Assembly (NCBI GenBank): GCA_954871525.1
Contig: OX940865.1
Span: 5,642,001-5,706,000 of the forward strand
Length of the DNA: 64,000 nt
Direction of reading: 5' to 3'
Origin: Parietaria judaica
Lineage: Eukaryota; Streptophyta; Magnoliopsida; Rosales; Urticaceae
The notes beneath the pieces are model-generated. The model had not been told where the DNA came from. It saw only the letters and a program-made list of their open reading frames with translations, and did not search any database. Position numbers and translations under genes: made by a program. Of the stretch, positions 24,501 to 34,231 are shown in pieces (positions within the stretch are counted from its first letter, which is position 1; each line of letters begins with the position of its first letter).

Positions 24501-24939
24501 ACTTATAAAGGTTTTACCCTATGACGAATTAATATGTATTAGATTAATCTGGTTATTAGTTTATTTCTTAACCGTTGATGCTATTAGCTATGGAAATAGT
24601 TTTATAGATAAAACTTTTTAATTTTGACATCTTAATTTATATGTTTCTATTTTTAGAAAAAATAATACTTTTATTCCGTTTGCTCGTGTCATTTTTTAAT
24701 CCAATCAATATTGACAATAAGTTTAAATTTTATTTTGATGTGAGTGCATTAATAACACGTATTATAGCAACTATAAATACCTCACGTTGATCTAGTGAGT
24801 GAGTCATATACTTGTGATTCATTCTAAAAAATAAAAATTATCAAAACATTTTTATGCACCGTTTCATATAAATTCTAGATTTATAAAGACAAGTAAAAAA
24901 TGTGTAATAAGCAAAGATATCCACGGAGTGGTTCGTCCT
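21564..24939. other. AT-rich intergenic DNA
   Basis: No gene is supported. At 22145-22670 the composition is more even and the phrase CTCGCCGCAGCGAG with variants appears at 22270, 22370 and 22390. Frames of 60-84 codons here have no recognisable motif. The remainder is plain AT-rich DNA. Confidence 0.45.
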
Positions 24940-25125
24940 ATTCAGATATTCACGACCAAGAAGTACTGGATTTTCTTTTGGGTAGGCCCTGAAAGGAGAA
25001 GGGAGGCTGGAATGCCAACAGGCGTCTATTATTGAATTCACCCGACCCGATAGTACCCATTTTATTTTGGGAACGTCCAGCGCCAAAGTCACTGAATGGG
25101 TAAGTCGCCAATCCCTAAAACGATA
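24940..25125 (+). pseudogene. Plastid ycf15-region fragment (NUPT)
   Basis: Plus-strand translation gives QIFTTKKYWIFF and GPERRREAGMPTGVYY, which I recognise as the C-terminal half of plastid ycf15 (inverted repeat, between ycf2 and trnL-CAA). The sequence then continues into the conserved downstream plastid DNA (GGGAACGTCCAGCGCC, GTCACTGAATGGGTAAGTCG). Several substitutions and a 2-base loss just before the ycf15 stop show it has decayed in the nucleus. It is embedded in AT-rich nuclear DNA, so it is a nuclear plastid insertion, not plastid sequence. Confidence 0.75.
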
Positions 25126-26128
25126 CAACCATCTTCAGACAAAATAAACTGATTACCACATTATCCATTATTTTGTAAAAATTACTCTTATTAAAGAGTC
25201 AAGCCAATAATCATTTTTTGTGTAATGACATTAGTAAACCACTAATCATTTTGATCAATCATTTGGTTGTTGAGAGTTGAGACTACAAACGACAAAAATG
25301 GCAATCATATAACGTGGATTACGACAAAACAAAATCGTCAATTTGAAAGCAACGACAAGTAAGGAAGTTAAGCTAATTCATAAAACGACAACTAAAAAGA
25401 AGACGAAAACTTATAATAGCTTTACCCAGAATATATAGTATCTATAAAATGATTTGGCGATTAAGGCTGGAAACAAAATTGTTTGGAGGATGGAATTTCG
25501 AAAATAAATGTCTCTTATTTTCATAAATTTTATATAAGAAATTGACATACTCCGCTTGTAATACTAGATTTAAGAATATTTTTCAAGTAATTGCCACTTT
25601 CAAATGTTATGAATTAGGAAGTTGAGAAGCGATTCTATGTAACGATTAATGAAGATTACATCAATTTTGGTTTATTTCTTAAGATATATATAATCAAGCT
25701 AGTACGTTTTGTTATTTTGTTTTTAGTTTTTAAGTGTGTCAATTGAAAAGCTCCGTCGAAACGCGTAACACTCCATGCCAATTATGAAACTCCTCTCGAT
25801 CAAACACGTGCAAGGACTCCCAAATGGCCGGCCGGTGCCAAATTTACTTTTTTGGGCGGCAGGATCGTGTTGGCCGAAGAAGACTTTTGCAAAGACTAGG
25901 ACCGGAATCGGGACCAAGAGCGGGCTTTATTTAACGCCGCCGGGATTGGAAAATACACACCAACAAATTTGTAAAGAATATATATATAAAAAAAATATAG
26001 TTCAAGATTATATTAAATTATTAATAGAGAATAAAATGTGGCATTGAAGTTAAAAAAATAAAATAAAAGAGAGCATGAAATGAAGATAAACGGCGCGAAC
26101 GGCAATCCCGAAATTTTTTATATTTTAA
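25126..26128. other. Upstream region of the DUF616 gene
   Basis: Mostly AT-rich. A GC-richer island at 25750-25935 contains GGCCGGCCGG and two overlapping short frames on opposite strands with no known motif. It may be promoter-proximal DNA or an old insertion. Nothing else is identifiable. Confidence 0.4.
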
Positions 26129-26135
26129 TATAAAT
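26129..26135 (+). promoter_or_regulatory. Candidate TATA box
   Basis: TATAAAT about 250 bases before the main start codon and just before a pyrimidine-rich leader. Transcription would be expected to begin around 26160. The upstream DNA is AT-rich, so this assignment is tentative. Confidence 0.4.
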
Positions 26136-26157
26136 TGAAATTAATTTAGCCCTAGAA

Positions 26158-26346
26158 ATGTTCTTCGTCCCCAATCACAACATCCTCACCAATCCATTTC
26201 ACTACTCCGATTCACTGCACTTTCCATCCGCTCGGATCCGATCGGACCTCTCTCTGCTTCCTTCGCTCTCGCTCTCCAATTTCGATTCCGATTCCGATTC
26301 GTCGATCCACATTTTGATTCCACCATTTTTGGTGGAGGTTGAATGA
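26158..26346 (+). CDS. Upstream ORF 1 of the DUF616 gene, 62 codons
   Basis: ATG at 26158, then no other ATG until 26343. Its TGA at 26344-26346 overlaps the ATG of the next upstream ORF as ATGA. The peptide has a serine/aspartate-rich middle (SNFDSDSDSS) and no known domain. The predicted transcription start (from the TATA-like box) lies almost on this ATG, so it may or may not be inside the mRNA. If it is, it would act as a translational brake; coding of a stable peptide is not implied. Confidence 0.35.
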   Translation: MFFVPNHNILTNPFHYSDSLHFPSARIRSDLSLLPSLSLSNFDSDSDSSIHILIPPFLVEVE

Positions 26347-26360
26347 GAGGAAGGCGATGA
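26343..26360 (+). promoter_or_regulatory. Upstream ORF 2, 5 codons
   Basis: Reads Met-Arg-Gly-Arg-Arg then TGA at 26358-26360. It starts inside the stop of uORF 1 and its own stop overlaps the ATG of uORF 3. It lies in the leader 40 bases before the main start, well within the expected mRNA. Confidence 0.55.
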
Positions 26361-26386
26361 AAGGAGGGTTCGGCTGGGTACGATGA
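26357..26386 (+). promoter_or_regulatory. Upstream ORF 3, 9 codons
   Basis: Reads MKGGFGWVR then TGA at 26384-26386, overlapping the main ATG (26383-26385) as ATGA. The start context is GGCGATGAA (G at +4 is absent, purine at -3). It places a terminating ribosome exactly on the main start codon. Confidence 0.55.
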
Positions 26387-29381
26387 GCGGAGGGTTATTG
26401 GGTCTGCGAACGAGCAGTTTTGGCTCATTGCAGCAGAATCAGCACCCGCAGCAGAATCCGCATCCACCGCCGCAGAGCAATGGCTTGCAGGCCACCCCGA
26501 TCCTCGCTCGCAAGACGTCGAAGCTGCTCGTCCCGAGGGAGAAGGAAAAGCTCCGCCCTTTGCTCTTCTGCCGCTTCTTCGGCCGGAGGAGGATCGCCAT
26601 GCTTCTTCTCGTCGCCCTCGCGCTCTTCGTCTTCGTGTTCGGCTCCTTCACAGTTACCAAAGGTTCGGGTTCTCGGGTTATCTCTATATACATTGTCGTT
26701 GTGAAGTTTTGAAAATGAATCTTTTGGAGAATTGTCCATGTTTCTGTTGTTCATTGCTTGGTTTCTGCTAGAGCTCTTCAGAATAAGGGACATTGCATTT
26801 TGAAAATAAATCTCTTTCTCTAGCTTAATGAACATGTAGTATCGCAGAAGAATAATGCGGATTTGCGCGATTCTGATTATCATGGAGTGTTTTTCTTTGT
26901 TTGTTATGTTAAAAATACTCTCTTGGTTCTTGTTACTTTCGCCGTTCTCGTAATGATGCTCATGGTTTGCTTACTCTGAATTTGTGGAACAGAAAACATC
27001 AACTACAACATCAGTCAAAGTATCGAGAATATCATAACTGCGGATATTGGAACACCGGGTAATTTTGGAATTATCTCGGAAACAAGCGATCTTTTGAATC
27101 AAGAGAATTCGTCTGCAGTTAGGATTGTTAGAAGAAGTGATAGAGCTAGGCGGCTCTTTCTTCCCGGGACTCGGGATCCCCACCATTTCTACCCAAAGCT
27201 TTCTACTGCTTCTGTTCATGGAAATTCACTTTCATCTGCTCACCCGTGCAAACACTTTGCGTTTTCTCCTCCTCCAGCTAACCCGAAAAGAATCGGACCA
27301 CGCCGTGAGTTCTCTCTTTAATCTTTATGTGACTCTTAACTGGTTCAGAACTCTTGTCTTGGTATAAAACATTGAATTAGTTATTTAGTTTTAGATGTAA
27401 CATGAACATACATCAGGTTTCATTAATGCTTTTTTAAATGTTGTTTCTCCAGCATGCCCGGTATGTTACGTTCCTGTGGAGCAGGCTGTAGCTATGATGC
27501 CAAAATTTCCATCGGTTTCACCGGTTGTACAGAATTTAACATATATACTTGATGAAAACCCGACTAGAACCGAGCTATTTGGAGGCTCCGACTTTGGCGG
27601 GTATCCTTTTCTAAAGCAGAGGGATGATTCTTTTGATCTTAAGGAGTCTATGACAGTCCATTGTGGGTAAGTGTAATTCTTTGTATATGTTTTTTCATGA
27701 GTAATTATTATCTTATAATTTTGTAAACAAGATAATATATTTTTTTAAAAGAAACATCGATTATATTAATAATAATAAAATTATCATGCAAGGCTCGAGA
27801 ATGGTCTACGATCAGCCATTTCAAACATCGATTTGGCTATATCGACCAAATCTACCAGAAAAAAAGATAGAAAGAAGGACTACTCCTTAGAGAGAACCAG
27901 CCCAATTAAATTGAATTGCCTAAAACTTTTAAATCATTGAGTATCTTTGTCAGATTTGTCAAAGGAGGTAAACCCGGTCACCGGACTGGGTTTGACATTG
28001 ATGAAGCTGACCTTATAGAGCTGGAGCAGTCACATGACATTATCGTTGCATCAGCCATATTTGGTATTTCATAGCTAAACTCGATTCCATATGGTTGTTT
28101 TTTTCATGGTTTTTCATTGCATTTTCCTGACAAGCGTAACTTTTCTAGGAAACTATGATATAATTCAACAGCCCAAGAATGTTAGTAAGTTGGCTAGAGA
28201 GAATATTCCCTTTTATATGTTCATCGATGAAGAGACGGAAGCTTATTTGAAGAATTCAAGTGCTCTCGAAAGCAGTAAACAAATTGGGCAGTGGAGAATT
28301 ATTGTTGTTCGTAACATTCCGTATAATGATTCTAGACGTAATGGAAAGGTGAGTAGTTTATTCCTAATTTATTTATTCCTAGTAAATTTAATCAAACATT
28401 CAGATGTTGATAATTCACAGCGAATTTTTCAGATCCCAAAGCTTCTACTTCACAGGATCTTCCCCAACGTTCGCTATTCAATATGGATCGACGGAAAGCT
28501 CCAGCTTGTAGTCGATCCTTATCAAATTCTTGAGAGGTATCCCTTATAAACCTTTCTTTTGGCTTTTCTTGTTATTCCTCCATTGGTTTCTTAGGATAAA
28601 GGGGTCCGACGGTATTTTTTTTAATTACTATTATAAGTACCATGTCTAATTAAAAATATCGTCTCTTATATCGGTGGTATTTGGTAATCTTTGGATGCAT
28701 ATTTATGCTGCAACAGTTTACGAAAATGATTTTGTATTTTATCTGCTAAGGAAAAACAAGATGGTCATTGTAGACAAATTATGGTATTACTTTTTTATCA
28801 TTAGGACTTAGGAGCATTTAATTTAGTCTTTTATTTTGTTTCCTCTTAGATATTTTAGAATATTCTCATTACTTTTTTATATCTGATAGGACCCGGGATA
28901 GAATCATAGAATATTTCAAGGTAAACAAGATACTTTATTGATAAACGGTATCTAATTCAAGAGTTAGACCAGGAAATTTCTCCCAATGAAGTTGAATAGG
29001 AATATTCCATTAATAAAACACGACGCATGAACCTAGATAAGGCACCTCTATATAGGGGATTAGAAATCCTAATTCCAATTCCCATATTTACTGTAAAATA
29101 CCTAAAATTGATAATAAAATACTGTTTCCTGTTTGCGGGTCTAACAATATCCTAGAATCTTGTCCTAGTTCTTGATTTTTATTTTTATTTTTATAATGAG
29201 CTCGTTAATCTAGATTTATAGAGTTAGCTCGATTGTAGAATGGTTTTGTCATGGTATATATGAATTAAGGTTAGGATTTTTTAAACTGGTTTTTATGTGG
29301 TCGTAACTACAGCGACTTGCTTTTCTATTACCGATATATGATGGGTTTTAAACTTCCGCTTAACATTACAGTTAGTAAACC

Positions 29382-29428
<47 letters not shown>

Positions 29429-31131
29429 AATCGCTGACCTATTTCAGCATTATTCAGGTTCTTATGGCGTCACAATGCGACTTTCGCGATCTCGAGACAT
29501 TACAGACGATACGACGTTTTTGAAGAGGCTGAAGCGAATAGAGCTGCTGGAAAATATGATAATTCTTCCATTGATAGGCAGATTGAGTTTTATCGAAAAG
29601 AAGGTTTAAAACCGTATACCAGTGCCAAGCTTCCCGTAACCAGTGGTACGTGTGTGAACATATACATGTAAAGAAATCAATAGTAAGTTATATGTGTCTA
29701 ACCTACATAATCTGTTGTTTCTGTCTTTTATAAAAGGATATTTTTTGAATGTATATGTTTTTTTTTTTTAATCATGTTGACATGTATTTTATACTTACTG
29801 TCAATTTGTCATCGTATACTTTAGTTGATCAAGGGTAATATAACATTTTTCCATTACTATTCTAGACTGTAGATATAGGAAATTGCCTCCTTAATAAATT
29901 AATCACGTGTACGAGGAAGGGCAATTTAGTAGTTTAATATTATTTTATTTCTATTTACGTCTTTTGTGTATTTTATGACAATAAGGCTTTTATGTATTTA
30001 GCATTTCCTAATAACCATATACTCGCCATTCGCCAATCCTTTGGTGCTGACGGCACATTTATTTTGGTATCGCTTGTTTTGTTGGTGACTGATCGTGTTG
30101 TTATATTTCAATCTACTGAAATTCATTTTCTTGGTGAATTTTCATTGACTTGTGTTTATTTTTATGCATTTAATCAGATAATCAGTTGTGATTGCCGCGA
30201 TTGATAATGATGTGTTGCAATTGCATAGTCTTAGTAATTATTAACAGAAAATTTATTTTTTCCACGATCGCATTCAATTTCCGAAAATTACAAGTTTCTT
30301 CAATTTTCTGCAGATGTTCCCGAAGGCTGTGTTATTATAAGAGAACATATTCCTATCACCAATCTATTCACGTGCCTCTGGTTCAACGAAGTTGACCGTT
30401 TTACTTCACGAGATCAGCTTAGCTTTTCCACAGTGAGAGACAGACTCATGGAAAATGCCGGTTGGAGCGTCAACATGTTTATGGACTGCGAAAGGCGTAA
30501 TTTCGTGATACAGGTTTGTCTTTTGCCTATTCATCTTACAGTTCCTTTGGGATCTAACGCAAAAAAAAGATTCCCGCAACTTAAATTGATTCTTATCATT
30601 GCATTATTACGGATGAGCACAATTTTATCACAACCATGATACTGTCTAGCTTTTCCATAGTTTCCAATTTTTTGTCTTCAAATAAGCTTCTTCACAGTTT
30701 TAGTTTTTCTTTTCGTCTTAAATAAACCTGTTCTGTTTCATTTCTGCAACTGTCCACAAAACAGCGGTTTATGAAGGAATGCCTGCACCGCAGGGATTGG
30801 CCTTAAACCGGTTCATTGTAAAAGAGACGATGAAACAAATCTTGAACTTTGTTCTTTAATATTTAAATATAATATATATATTTATATGTTTTAAGTGTTC
30901 TTCGATTTGCAGACATACCACAGAGACATACTAGAGCACATGCCTCCTCCTCCTCCTCGAGTTGGGTCTGGTCGAGCCAAATCGATTCTCCGTGGAAGCA
31001 ACACTACTGTTAATGCACATTCAAACGCATCAATAGGGAAGAGGGTTTCATCTCGCCGTGGAAGAGAGAGAAGATCCGGCTCCAAGCGCCACCGGAAGGT
31101 AACTGTTGGTGGACGATACGGCTTTTACTAA
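26383..31131 (+). CDS. MUCI70-like: DUF616 glycosyltransferase-like protein, MUCI70-type
   Basis: Nine exons with GT-AG introns and continuous phase: 26383-26662, 26993-27304, 27453-27666, 27954-28063, 28149-28348, 28433-28536, 29458-29645, 30314-30513, 30913-31131. Together they give 608 residues. Residues 1-70 are cytosolic, Gln/Pro-rich and then basic (SSFGSLQQ near the start is typical of the family). Residues 71-89 form one membrane segment (type II anchor). A luminal stem with CPVCYVPVEQA follows, then the DUF616 domain with GFDIDEADL, HDIIVASAIFGNYD, FIDEET, RIFPNVRYSIWIDGKLQL, FAISRH and EGCVIIREH, and a Pro-rich and Arg/Ser-rich basic tail. Arabidopsis MUCI70 (GT116) is implicated in rhamnogalacturonan I synthesis in the Golgi; TOD1, another DUF616 member, was described as an alkaline ceramidase. 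Golgi location is inferred. The start was chosen because it opens the conserved N-terminus. All exons are open, so the gene looks intact. Confidence 0.92.
28884..29146 (-). mobile_element. Solo LTR in intron 6
   Basis: 263 bp bounded by TGATAGGACCC and GGGTCTAACA, with the 5-bp TSD ATATC at 28879-28883 and 29147-29151. Read on the minus strand it starts TGTTAGACCC, ends CCTATCA and holds a TATA box (CCCTATATAGAGG near 29050). Its small size suggests a short-LTR element such as a TRIM or a small copia. It lies antisense inside the 921-base sixth intron and does not touch a splice site. Confidence 0.78.
29384..29422. repeat. (AT)n microsatellite
   Basis: AT run in intron 6, 35 bases before the acceptor of exon 7 (exon start 29458). 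Length changes here could affect the branch-point region. Confidence 0.9.
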
Positions 31132-31866
31132 TTTCTTCATTTCTCGCTCTATCGCTTTTTTTCTACCAAGTCCTCTCATCGATTATATCTCGGTTAGATT
31201 GCCGGGTAGGAAGAATTCCTAATTACTTTTTTTTTTTGGTTTCGGAATTTTGGTATATATTATTCAATTTTGGTGTAAATACCCGTATGGTTAATAAGTT
31301 CAATACGAGCTTCTTCCAATTTTCTTCGTTCGATCTTCTCTTTCCTTCTATAATAAATTGTGAATAATAAAGTACATTACTTACCATGTCAGTGAAGCTA
31401 GTGTGTGTATGTATATACGTTATTTACATGATGATAAACAGAATGTAAGTTAATTATTAATTATCATTGGATAGATTCCACACAGTTTTTTTTTTCTTTA
31501 TGAAAACTAAATCCCGGTTCCGAGTGACATTTCGGTATTGGGTTTATTTTGTAAAACCTTTGTTCCAGCCCTTAAATACCGGTCATACGCATAATTGGTT
31601 GCGATAAATTTAGTATTTTTGTAGATTTACTAATTAGAAACTTGAGAAAGTTATTGTTCATTATAATGATTGATCAAAGTCTCTGAATATAAATATGATA
31701 TTAGTGTTGTTCTTCACCAACTTTCAAGAATTTGACGCAAAATTCTATTTAAAATCCAAAACACGACATTCAGCTCCAGTAAACATAGAAACGACAACCG
31801 AATCTAGAAATTGCAAACCTTCTCTCATCTTAACAATCACCAAAAAACTATAATATTTCAACCTGT

Positions 31867-31915
<49 letters not shown>

Positions 31916-32010
31916 TGTTCTAATAAGTGATGAAGAGCCCGTGGACCTTGGTAGCCCTCTTTTTACAGCATCTCCGGTAAAAAATCGTGCCCCGACCTGC
32001 CACCATTATA
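31132..32010. other. 3' flank of the DUF616 gene
   Basis: AATAAA signals at 31352-31357 and 31366-31371, about 225 bases after the stop, are plausible poly(A) signals. The rest is AT-rich DNA with an (AT)n run at 31874-31912. No gene is seen. Confidence 0.5.
31874..31912. repeat. (AT)n microsatellite
   Basis: AT dinucleotide run of about 38 bases. Confidence 0.9.
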
Positions 32011-32018
32011 GTATATAT

Positions 32019-33360
32019 CAAGGTTCAACTTACCGATGCTACCGATAAACCGATTACCGTTTTCGACGGATTAATCGATAGCTTACCGATTAACCGACGG
32101 AAAACCTATAACACTGTAGCTTACCGATTACCGATACTTTTCGATGATTATCGACGGATTATCGATACTTTTCGATACTTTTCGACAGAAAACTTATAAA
32201 ATATTTTGATAATTTAATACCTCTAATACAAAACATGGATAATGTCATACACACACATAGATAATGTCATACACACATATATAATGTCATACACACATAG
32301 TCTAACAAGTCTCAACTATCAAATATAAAGTCTAATACAAAGTCTAACAAGTCTCCAACCTCAAAAGTACGACGATCTCCTATGGGCTTCCATAATACCC
32401 GAGGCACCACTTGATTCCAAATGCATGTTGCAATATGTCCTCCAAAACAAGCCATGTGGTTCGAAGTGCATACGGAAGTTACTCACATGGTAATCATATA
32501 TGTGTTGCTCCGTAAATACGCCACGAGATGGATATTGGGGATGCGCCCACACTCCGTTATCGAGCACATGATGCAGAGTAGCAAATTGAGTGCTCACGGA
32601 AGTACTCATCGACATCGTCTCAAAGTTCCCGGACAGCTCGTCGACGGGGTTCTCGCTCTGAGATAGATAGTCACTGCCCAAGTAGAATCCAATAGCAGAA
32701 GATGCGTCATCTTGTTGTTGTGGAGATTGTTGGTCACCGTACTGTCGGCCGGGAATGTATCCCATGTTGGCAGGGTCGTAGTTCAGGTCGCCTCGATACG
32801 TATCACCTGTTGAGGAAACAAATTAGTAGACATTCATATATACATGTAATCAGCAAAATTAAAATAGTAATAATCACCTGTACCTCTCTGCATGCCACCC
32901 CATCCTCCCTGGCTGGCACCACATCCTCCCTGGGTGTCACCTCCCCATCCTCCCTGGGTGCTATCCCATCCTCCCTGGTAGTCACCTCCCCCACCCCAGC
33001 CGCTATGTGATTGTGAGGGGCTATGGGAAGGGGAACTACGGTGAGTACCGGTCGTATGAGTACGTTGTTGACTGGAACTAGCCCCGGCGACGTTTGAGCC
33101 GCAGTCAACTCTTCCATGAACCCCTGGGGGGTCGGGGGTAGGACCGAGTCTTTGCTCACCAAGGACTCGGCTGATCACAGCTCCGAATGATTGAGCCTCC
33201 GCGGCGATCTCTGGGTCTGGGTTGCCATCTTCGTCGTCGAGGTGGACTGGTCGGTAAATGGATAAAACGGTAAGTGTTACAGCCGGTAACTTACCGGTAA
33301 CTACCGGTAAGATCGATAATCGTCGATTATCGACGATAATCGACGGTAAGTCGAACCCTG
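32019..33360 (-). mobile_element. hAT element with 8-bp TSD
   Basis: 1342 bp with ends CAAGGTTCAACTTACCG and (inverted) CAGGGTTCGACTTACCG, flanked by a perfect 8-bp duplication GTATATAT at 32011-32018 and 33361-33368. Both subterminal regions are dense in ACCGAT/ACCGGTAA/TCGAT motifs, as expected for transposase binding sites of hAT elements. It contains the 3' end of a minus-strand gene (next entry) and lacks the transposase core, so it is a deletion derivative. Confidence 0.88.
32361..33300 (-). pseudogene. C-terminal part of TE gene in hAT
   Basis: Minus strand. The frame from about 33300 reads HLDDEDGNPDPEIAAEAQ, a Ser/His-rich stretch, then a low-complexity tail of repeated GGWGG-type units (33010-32880). 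A GT-AG intron at 32877-32807 joins it in phase to a second exon ending at the stop at 32361, giving a final exon with NMGYIPGRQYG, LDNGVWAHPQYPSRG and LFWRTYCNMH. Gly/Trp-rich tails after an acidic block occur at the C-termini of some plant hAT-type proteins. The zinc-finger, RNase H-like core and dimerisation regions are missing upstream. Assignment as the tail of the transposase rests on its position inside the element, not on a domain match. Confidence 0.5.
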
Positions 33361-33559
33361 GTATATATAGCAAAGGCATGACAAAAATCGCCCCTAAGCA
33401 TTTTCTCCATCTTTTCGCTGTTCCCCCGCTTTTTCCTCATCTTTCGACAATCAAAATCGATCTTCAACAATAAAAATTCACAGATTCTTAATTTTTTTTA
33501 GGGTTGTTTTCAGTGGCAGAACCATAAATTATGTACCGGCGGAGTTAGATATAATTTTT

Positions 33560-33690
33560 CTAGTCATAGATTTAATTTGAAAAGGTTATACTTTAAAGGG
33601 ATAAAAGCGACAACGGTGGCTAAAGTTGGGTCAAGTGTGCAAATAAGTGATCAAATCGATTTAATATCAGCATAAGTATTCAAAGTTTTT
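33560..33690. repeat. Left arm of a 3.2-kb inverted repeat
   Basis: The segment GTGGCTAAAGTTGGGTCAAG through CGATTTAATATCAGCATAAG is inverted at 36640-36770, with weaker similarity continuing outward (ACTTTAAAGGGAT against ACTTTGAGGGAT). These look like terminal inverted repeats of a MULE-type element whose interior now holds the Ty3/gypsy remnant. Confidence 0.6.
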
Positions 33691-33871
33691 CAAACCGTGG
33701 CGTGTACAAATTCTATTCACTCTAATCCAACGTCTGTTAATGTATTTTGTGCCAATATGTTATGCAAGTAGTCTTTATGTACTTGATAATGCACTTTGTA
33801 ATGCATTTTGTGTTAAATTGCTTAACGGGCGTTGGCTTGGAGTGGATGGAGTTTGTACACGCCACTGTTTG
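33691..33871. mobile_element. Small foldback element
   Basis: Arms of about 50 bp: CAAACCGTGGCGTGTACAAA at the left, and its inverse ending CACGCCACTGTTTG at the right, with a CCAACG/CGTTGG pair and GTTAA/TTAAC at the inner edges. About 80 bp separate the arms. No TSD was identified. Confidence 0.65.
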
Positions 33872-34231
33872 GTAAGACTTTCGATACTTATTGCTGTAGA
33901 GCAGACTATGGAAGAACACAAGAACTCGTCTCAACGAGATAAAACTCAGAATTCAAAGCAATGTGCGTATAAAAAAATATTATCAAAAACTGCTTACATG
34001 AATCGAAGTGAGCCTTTAAATAAGTTAGGGTTTGGTCTAAAACAGAAAGCAAAATAAAAGGAAACAAACCTAACAAATCCCGAAGTTAACTATAACAAAA
34101 AGGAAACAAATAACCCAAAATAAATGCAAATCGAAAAGCAATAAGTGAGATCGTCGCGAGGAGATAATGCTGACTCATCGCGAGGAGTGTTTCAGCTGAT
34201 CTCAGGCTTCGAGGAAAGCTAGACCAACTTC
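33872..34231 (-). mobile_element. Probable LTR/3' end of gypsy element
   Basis: Directly downstream of the gypsy pol stop when read on the minus strand. It contains TCCTCGCGATGAG and TCCTCGCGACGATC, then a TATTTAAAGG box near 34020 and a pyrimidine-rich segment ending in TCTCGTTGAGACGAG, consistent with a 3' non-coding region and LTR. The matching 5' LTR was not found and the ends are not defined. Confidence 0.4.

Noticed and set aside
24841..25128. 95-codon minus-strand frame as a gene
   Set aside because: It is the reverse strand of the plastid ycf15-region fragment; the recognisable sequence is on the plus strand.
26425..26883. 152-codon minus-strand frame opposite exon 1
   Set aside because: It is the complement of the real first exon and intron 1 of the DUF616 gene; codon content follows the sense exon.
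30433..30639. Alternative start within exon 8
   Set aside because: Phase and homology show it is an internal part of exon 8 followed by intron sequence.
33740..34057. 105-codon plus-strand frame
   Set aside because: It crosses the foldback element and the LTR-like region and has no protein features.
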